DNA of 64,000 nt from Companilactobacillus farciminis KCTC 3681 = DSM 20184 (GTDB taxonomy: Bacteria; Bacillota; Bacilli; Lactobacillales; Lactobacillaceae): assembly GCF_002706745.1 (NCBI RefSeq), contig NZ_CP017702.1, positions 2,356,001 through 2,420,000 of the forward strand. Direction: 5' to 3'. Position numbers and translations under genes: made by a program. The stretch's first letter is position 1. The number at the start of each line of letters is the position of its first letter. Below the pieces are notes generated by a model. It saw nothing but the letters and a program-made list of their open reading frames with translations. It ran no database searches and was not told where the DNA came from. Positions 59,514-64,000 of the stretch are shown piece by piece.

Positions 59514-60143
59514 CTATAACTTCACTCCCAAAAAATTCTGAGCAAAAAAGGCAGCCTGTTCACGATTCAATTTCAATCCTCGCAAATAATTTTGGTCCAC
59601 TTCAATCGTTTCAAAACGACAATTACTCCAGTCAATACCTTTTAACTTGGTGTTCATCACAATCATTTCATTGAGATCACAGTTATCAAAAATAACTTTA
59701 CTTAGTTTATTATCATTAAAACTGACATCTTTTAAACTACTATTTGTAAAATTGACTCCTTTGCAATTCAGCTGATTCAAATTAGCCAAATCTAAAATAC
59801 AATTATCGAATTGAATATTGTTGAAGTAAGAACCGTTGAAATCAGTTCCCAGCATTTTACAGTTCTGGAATTTAACTCGAAACAAACTGGAATCAGTGAA
59901 GTGACAATTCGAGAGGTCACAATTTTTAAAAATAATATCGGTCAAATCACTCTTATCAAAATCGCACTCACTAAAGGTCACATGTTGAAATAAAGTCTGT
60001 TCAATCATCGGATGGGAAATCATCTGTTTCTCCACTAACTCATCCTTAATCAAATAGTTGCTCAAAAAATAATCTTCTTCATTGTAAATATCAAAAAAGG
60101 ACCCTTTCGTTAAATAATCTTCATCAATTTTGGGTTGGTTCAT
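59514..60143 (-). CDS. Pentapeptide-repeat protein
   Basis: A 209-residue protein of about 25 pentapeptide units of form A(D/N)LXX with F, L, or M in the centre: CDFDKSDLTDIIFKNCDLSN, then FQNCKMLGTDFNGSYF and NFTNSSLKDVSFNDNKLSK. It would fold as a right-handed quadrilateral beta helix. The first 45 residues have no repeats. DNA-mimic quinolone-protection proteins (Qnr, MfpA) belong to this class, though role here is unproven. Start at 60143 with GGAGG 5 bases upstream. Divergent to the gene at 60319. Confidence 0.85.
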   Translation of the reverse strand: MNQPKIDEDYLTKGSFFDIYNEEDYFLSNYLIKDELVEKQMISHPMIEQTLFQHVTFSECDFDKSDLTDIIFKNCDLSNCHFTDSSLFRVKFQNCKMLGTDFNGSYFNNIQFDNCILDLANLNQLNCKGVNFTNSSLKDVSFNDNKLSKVIFDNCDLNEMIVMNTKLKGIDWSNCRFETIEVDQNYLRGLKLNREQAAFFAQNFLGVKL

Positions 60144-60318
60144 AATGTCCTCCAATTTATTCAATAATAGAATAATAACAAATAAATAAAAGCTAAAGTT
60201 AATTCTTATATTTTTCATTCAACTCTTCATCAGTTATCAAAACTATCATTTAGAACTTGCTATGAAACGCGTTCGACAGTTTATACTGGTTTTGAAATCA
60301 GAAAGGTGGATGAAAATC

Positions 60319-60606
60319 ATGTTTGCTTATGTTGAAATTATTGATTTAGAAGAAAAGGTTTCATATGGATATTCAAATTTCTCATTTTCTAATGGAGTCC
60401 TTTCAGTTAGACCAATCAAAGGGATGTTAGGTACATCGACCCAAAATATTCCAATCAAAGAAATTACTGATGTTAAAGAAGATACTTATTATGGTTGGAA
60501 TCGGATTTCATTTAAATTCGCAGATAAAACTTACTCCTTCTTATACAGTGGTTATGGCGAATTCGATTACTTAAAGGAACATTTGATGACTGAAATTATG
60601 GCTTAA
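60319..60606 (+). CDS. Small PH-like protein, 95 residues
   Basis: A small protein beginning MFAYVEIIDLEEKVSYGY. Strands alternate (FSFSNGVLSVRPIKG, STQNIPIKEITDVKE, RISFKFADKTYSF), which look like a bacterial pleckstrin-homology-type barrel. No catalytic residues. I do not assign a family with certainty. AAAGGTGG lies 9 bases before the ATG at 60319; the ATG 3 codons earlier is too close. The GDPD gene starts 76 bases downstream, possibly with its own promoter. Confidence 0.6.
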   Translation: MFAYVEIIDLEEKVSYGYSNFSFSNGVLSVRPIKGMLGTSTQNIPIKEITDVKEDTYYGWNRISFKFADKTYSFLYSGYGEFDYLKEHLMTEIMA

Positions 60607-60681
60607 TCACAAAACTTGATTTTTGCCCTCGTTTTCAGAATTATTATTGTATTATTAGTAGTAGAAAACAGGGGGAAAATT

Positions 60682-62460
60682 ATGGGGATACTCGCAGAAT
60701 TCCGACGTCAAAACAGCAACTTTTGGCGTTATTTTTGGAAATACAGTCAAATTATCATCTTAATTCAGTTGATTATTCATTTTATCTTGATTCCCGTTTT
60801 GAGCTTTTTAGCTAACGGCATCAACTTTTTGGGTAACGTCAACTACGTTTCATATACCAATGCTTTGGAGTTGATCATGCACAAGCCACTAGTGGTAATC
60901 GGACTAATATTGGTCCTGTTTCTACTATTATTACTGGTTTTTGCGCAGTTCACTTTATTATTAGTCAGTTTTCAAGCTATCAAATCACACGCCAACCTAA
61001 GTTGGTGGGACTATCTCAAGAGCGTCAGTAAAAATCTCTTTGGATTGCCATTCAAAGCTTTCGGATTCTTTTTATTGTATTTTTTGATCATCACACCATT
61101 CGGCAGCTTTGGGTTATCTTCGACTCTTTTAAGCAAGGTCAAGATTCCTCAATTCATTCTCGATTGGCTCTTTCAAGAACACTTACCACTAGGTTTGTTG
61201 TTGATTGTGGCTTATTTAGTAGTTTTGTATGTCGGAATTCGTTGGATTTTAGTACTTCCTTCGATGATTTTCGAAAATAAATCTATCAAAACTTCAATTC
61301 GTCACAGTTGGAATAAGACTAGACACCAAGAACTTTACTATTTAGGTATTTTCTTAATTTTGTTAGCTGTCGTCGCAATCTTCATCACTGTTTCAACAAG
61401 TATCTTGATTGCCTTCCAATATTTAATTGATCATGTTGGTGCCTTAAAAGCTCTAGATTTTCCAATGGCTGTCGTCAATATGACTGCTATTCAACTGATT
61501 AATTACATTACGGGAATTTATACTACTGGGATGGCTATCTTGATCATCTTGAGTAATACACATACGAATTACTTTTATCCTAAACGTAATCACCGCTATC
61601 ACAAATGGTTCTGGGGTATCCTAGGAACAGCTGTCATCGTCAGTTTTGTCACTTACGACATTACCTACTTCAACAACTGGTTACTAGAACCACCTTTGAC
61701 CATTTCTCATCGAGGTGTTGACAACGGCAATGGTGTTCAAAACACTATTGAATCACTAAAAGCCACCGCCAAAGAAAAACCTGATTACATCGAAATGGAT
61801 ATTCAAGAAACTAAAGATCACAAGTTTGTCGTTTACCATGACAACACGCTAAAAGGTTTAGCTGGCATCAACAAAACTCCGAGTCAGTTGACCTTAGATG
61901 AATTAACTCAAATTCAAGTTCACGAAAATGGCAAAACTACTCGCATAGCAAGTTTTGATGAGTATTTAGCCACCGCTACAAAATTGCATCAAAAACTATT
62001 AGTCGAATTAAAGGATGTTTCTGGTAACAAGTCCGATTTCGTCAGTCTTTTTGCAAAGAAGTATGGCAAGAAATTGCAAGAAAACAAAGCGATGGTACAC
62101 TCTTTGGATTATCAATACATCGAAGATACCAAGCGTCTTTTACCTAAGATTCAGACTAGTTACGTCTTACCATTTAATCTCTTCGGAGTTCCTTACACTA
62201 ATTCCAATGCTTTCACGATGGAATACACGACTCTAAATGATTCCTTCATTGACCAAGCGCACATTCAACAAAAGAAAGTCTTTGCTTGGACTGTTAACGA
62301 TACTTCCAACATGGATCGAATGATTTTTATGGGTGCTGATGGTGTGATTACTGACAATCTCAGTGATTTACATGAAGAAATCGCCTCATTATTTAAAGAT
62401 TCTAGTTATTCTGAACGTATGACCGTTTACGTAACGCAGATGCAAGATCCGTTTGAATAG
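60682..62460 (+). CDS. Membrane-bound glycerophosphodiester phosphodiesterase
   Basis: A 592-residue protein. Residues 1-~340 contain seven or so hydrophobic helices (YWKYSQ..GLGILTF-type membrane GDPD N-terminal domain); the C-terminal ~245 residues are a GDPD catalytic domain: ISHRGVDNG with His-Arg, YIEMDIQETKD (Glu, Asp metal ligands), VVYHDNTLKG with the second His, and VELKD, with the final GADGVITDNLS. It cleaves glycerophosphodiesters to glycerol-3-phosphate and alcohol, and in Gram-positive bacteria may act on lipoteichoic acid chains. Start at 60682 with AGGGGG 7 bases upstream. Ends at a shared terminator. Confidence 0.9.
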   Translation: MGILAEFRRQNSNFWRYFWKYSQIIILIQLIIHFILIPVLSFLANGINFLGNVNYVSYTNALELIMHKPLVVIGLILVLFLLLLLVFAQFTLLLVSFQAIKSHANLSWWDYLKSVSKNLFGLPFKAFGFFLLYFLIITPFGSFGLSSTLLSKVKIPQFILDWLFQEHLPLGLLLIVAYLVVLYVGIRWILVLPSMIFENKSIKTSIRHSWNKTRHQELYYLGIFLILLAVVAIFITVSTSILIAFQYLIDHVGALKALDFPMAVVNMTAIQLINYITGIYTTGMAILIILSNTHTNYFYPKRNHRYHKWFWGILGTAVIVSFVTYDITYFNNWLLEPPLTISHRGVDNGNGVQNTIESLKATAKEKPDYIEMDIQETKDHKFVVYHDNTLKGLAGINKTPSQLTLDELTQIQVHENGKTTRIASFDEYLATATKLHQKLLVELKDVSGNKSDFVSLFAKKYGKKLQENKAMVHSLDYQYIEDTKRLLPKIQTSYVLPFNLFGVPYTNSNAFTMEYTTLNDSFIDQAHIQQKKVFAWTVNDTSNMDRMIFMGADGVITDNLSDLHEEIASLFKDSSYSERMTVYVTQMQDPFE

Positions 62461-62499
62461 TGCTTTTTAGTTTTATATCAATTACTATGCATAACAAAT

Positions 62500-62550
62500 A
62501 ATAAGACCTCGATAGAACTCAGTTAATGAATTCTATCAAGGTCTTATTTT
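62500..62550. terminator. Bidirectional terminator between GDPD and XRE genes
   Basis: AATAAGACCTCGATAGAA and TTCTATCAAGGTCTTATT pair as a long stem; loop and upper stem match the terminator at 53814-53861. Confidence 0.9.
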
Positions 62551-62557
62551 AATGTCG

Positions 62558-62836
62558 TTATTCAATATTTATCGTCAACTTTTTTCCCATTGCAGTAGCT
62601 AGTTTGCTTAATGTTTCAATATTAATATTATTTCCACTTTCTATTTCCATTACTGTCGATTTAGAGACATCTGCTTCCTGGGCTAATTTACTTTGTGTCC
62701 ATCCCAATCTCTCGCGAATTCCAAAAACTTCAACTGCAATCTTTAACTTAATATTTTCAATTTCAAATCCGCGTCTGAATTCTGGATCTTTTAATTCCTC
62801 TTTTAAAATGGAATCAATACTAATTTCTCTCTCCAT
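62558..62836 (-). CDS. XRE-family HTH regulator (antitoxin-like)
   Basis: A 92-residue protein with an HTH at about 45-80: RLGWTQSKLAQEADVSKSTVMEIESG, then NIETLSKLATAMGKKL. The N-terminal 40 residues form a charged helix (LKEELKDPEFRRGFE). This is the size and layout of HigA-type antitoxins, but neither side has a small HigB-like toxin; KDG kinase is upstream and the terminator downstream. It may be an orphan or a regulator of the sugar-acid genes. Start at 62836, GGAG 7 bases upstream. Confidence 0.78.
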   Translation of the reverse strand: MEREISIDSILKEELKDPEFRRGFEIENIKLKIAVEVFGIRERLGWTQSKLAQEADVSKSTVMEIESGNNINIETLSKLATAMGKKLTINIE

Positions 62837-62867
62837 ATCCAATCTCCATTAAATAGTAAGTTTTTTC

Positions 62868-63860
62868 TTATCTAATCAAATCATTCGATCCATCACTATC
62901 AATATAACCAAAGACATCTTCCTTAGTAAAGATTGGTGTATCATTCATCGATGCTTGGGCTAAAACTGAATTTGCGACGGCAAACTCTAGGATATCTTCG
63001 AAAGTCCATTTTTCTAGCAGCCCACAGATTATTCCACTAGCAAAGGCATCTCCACTACCGATTCGATCGATGATATTTAATTTATGCTTACTAGAACGAT
63101 AGATTTTGTCATGATGGAACAAGAAACCCTCAAAATACTTCTCACCATCAACAATACTGCGACGACTGCCAGCAAAGAAATTGATTTGATATTCGACACA
63201 GAATTTTTTGTACAATTCAGTCTCATCATCAATTTGGTAATCCAACAAATCAGTCAAATCCCTCTTACTACCAAAGACGATATCAACGTATGGCAAAATT
63301 TCCTGGTATCGTTTCTTCATGGTCTCATGGTCAATTTCTGAATTTAAGCTCATCCGATAATTAAAATCAAAACAGACAGTTTTATTTCTCGATTGAGCTA
63401 CTTGAGCTAATTTTTTGGCGGCTTTTCGCGTTTGATCAGTTAGACTCAAGGCAATGCCGCAAATATGAACAATATCCACACCCGTTAAAGCTTTTTCAAA
63501 ATCGTAATCCTCAATTTTACTCCTACTAAAAGCACTGGATAGGCGGTCTTGATACGTCACTCGCTGAGGTCGTGGTCCAAAACCTAATTCTACGAAGAAA
63601 CTACCGATATTGTGACCTTGATAAATAATTTTTCGATCGGAAATACCGAGTTTTCGTAGGTCTGCAGCAGCCTTTTTTCCGATAGGATTATCTGGCAATA
63701 CAGTTAAAATCGATGTGTCGTAGCCAAAATGGGCCAAACTACTCAACAAATTAACGCCCGTCCCCACAGTTGTGACCGTCATGTCGTCAGTTTGTTCGAG
63801 CATTTTATGATCATTGACGGTATAACGCAGCATAACTTCGCCAAAGGCTAAAATATTCAT
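62868..63860 (-). CDS. kdgK: PfkB-family sugar kinase, probable 2-keto-3-deoxygluconate kinase
   Basis: A 330-residue ribokinase-fold enzyme. FGEVMLRYTV at the start and a GxGxN-type region (VGTGVNLLSS), a substrate arm FVELGFGPRPQRVTYQ, and the catalytic motif in RIGSGDAFASGI (Asp base). The N-terminal substrate-binding pattern fits KdgK: phosphorylates 2-keto-3-deoxygluconate to KDPG. A probable aldolase end is directly upstream, which supports sugar-acid use. The ATG has AGAGGAT 4-8 bases upstream. Confidence 0.82.
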   Translation of the reverse strand: MNILAFGEVMLRYTVNDHKMLEQTDDMTVTTVGTGVNLLSSLAHFGYDTSILTVLPDNPIGKKAAADLRKLGISDRKIIYQGHNIGSFFVELGFGPRPQRVTYQDRLSSAFSRSKIEDYDFEKALTGVDIVHICGIALSLTDQTRKAAKKLAQVAQSRNKTVCFDFNYRMSLNSEIDHETMKKRYQEILPYVDIVFGSKRDLTDLLDYQIDDETELYKKFCVEYQINFFAGSRRSIVDGEKYFEGFLFHHDKIYRSSKHKLNIIDRIGSGDAFASGIICGLLEKWTFEDILEFAVANSVLAQASMNDTPIFTKEDVFGYIDSDGSNDLIR

Positions 63861-63871
63861 CCGAAAATCCT

Positions 63872-64000
63872 CTAAAATCTTTTGATTATTTGATATAACT
63901 TGGCAACATCTTCTGGTCTAGTATCGCCATTTTCATCGATAATTGAGCTGTAAACGTGGGGAATGATTCGTTTTACACCAGCGTCAACGGCAATTTGAAC
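63872..64000 (-). CDS. C-terminal part of a probable KDG(P)-type aldolase
   Basis: The last 42 codons of a gene entering from the right edge. The fragment reads AVDAGVKRIIPHVYSSIID, then GDTRPEDVAKLYQIIKRF and a TAG. Its RIIPHVYSSIID and TRPEDV patterns resemble the C-terminus of small 2-dehydro-3-deoxy-phosphogluconate aldolase relatives (DgaF-like). It lies 11 bases upstream of kdgK on the same strand, matching a KDG-kinase/aldolase operon. Identity is tentative because the catalytic lysine is outside the window. Confidence 0.5.
   Translation of the reverse strand, partial: VQIAVDAGVKRIIPHVYSSIIDENGDTRPEDVAKLYQIIKRF

Noticed and set aside
62558..62836. Complete HigBA toxin-antitoxin pair
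   Set aside because: Only the HTH antitoxin-like gene is present; the neighbours are kdgK and a terminator, with no small toxin frame.

Overview
The window is an AT-rich Firmicutes chromosome segment, most likely from a Lactobacillaceae member. Companilactobacillus or a close relative is my inference from SLAP-type surface repeats, a WxL protein, paired D-2-hydroxyacid dehydrogenases, and walRK-yycHI-walJ-htrA beside rlmH. Nearly every gene has a clear AGGAGG-type ribosome binding site. Several features suggest an origin-proximal position: the wal locus, five DnaA boxes at 36487-36584, and a 15/16 match to the ParB site parS at 50375-50390.

Layout. 1-9900: two tandem ApbE-like proteins, an NCS2 nucleobase permease, dipeptidase PepD, a GreA-type factor, a DMT transporter, a PanE-like reductase and two tandem D-2-hydroxyacid dehydrogenases. 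10000-17600: a lectin-like WxL surface protein, a T-box leader before a MetE-like methyltransferase, a 22-residue peptide gene under a cre-overlapped promoter, a YxeA-like protein whose start region sits inside a terminator-like hairpin, a frameshifted MFS pump and a diguanylate cyclase. 17600-28950: a 44-residue basic protein, an MFS pump, a complete ABC importer with a metallophosphoesterase, a TIM-barrel-like protein of unknown function, an NmrA-like protein, MarR plus nucleoside hydrolase, and another MFS. 28950-33280: the argCJBD operon. 33300-38550: a SLAP surface protein, a frameshifted WYL regulator, rlmH, the DnaA-box cluster, and an IS3-family element. 38600-45700: walR-walK-yycH-yycI-walJ and htrA. 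45800-53900: tRNA-Lys, 5-formyl-THF cyclo-ligase, a second SLAP protein, a Na+/H+ antiporter, divergent mmuM/mmuP, and a GtrA-like protein behind a structured leader. 53900-64000: a CopY-box-controlled copper operon (two cupredoxin-like proteins plus CopA), an N-formylglutamate amidohydrolase-like gene, a 51-bp tandem repeat array, a LytTR/LiaF-like pair, pentapeptide-repeat protein, membrane GDPD, an orphan XRE regulator, and KDG kinase plus the end of a probable aldolase.

Functional links. Methionine: T-box-controlled MetE-like enzyme, and mmuM with a probable S-methylmethionine permease. Ornithine/arginine precursors: argCJBD. Envelope: WalRK, SLAP and WxL proteins, LytTR/LiaF-like pair. 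No phage, CRISPR array or defence island was seen. The least explained parts are small and regulatory: the peptide/hairpin region at 14250-14500, the 170-bp repeat family (three copies plus a fragment), the structured leader at 52966-53124 and the hairpin-bearing tandem repeats.
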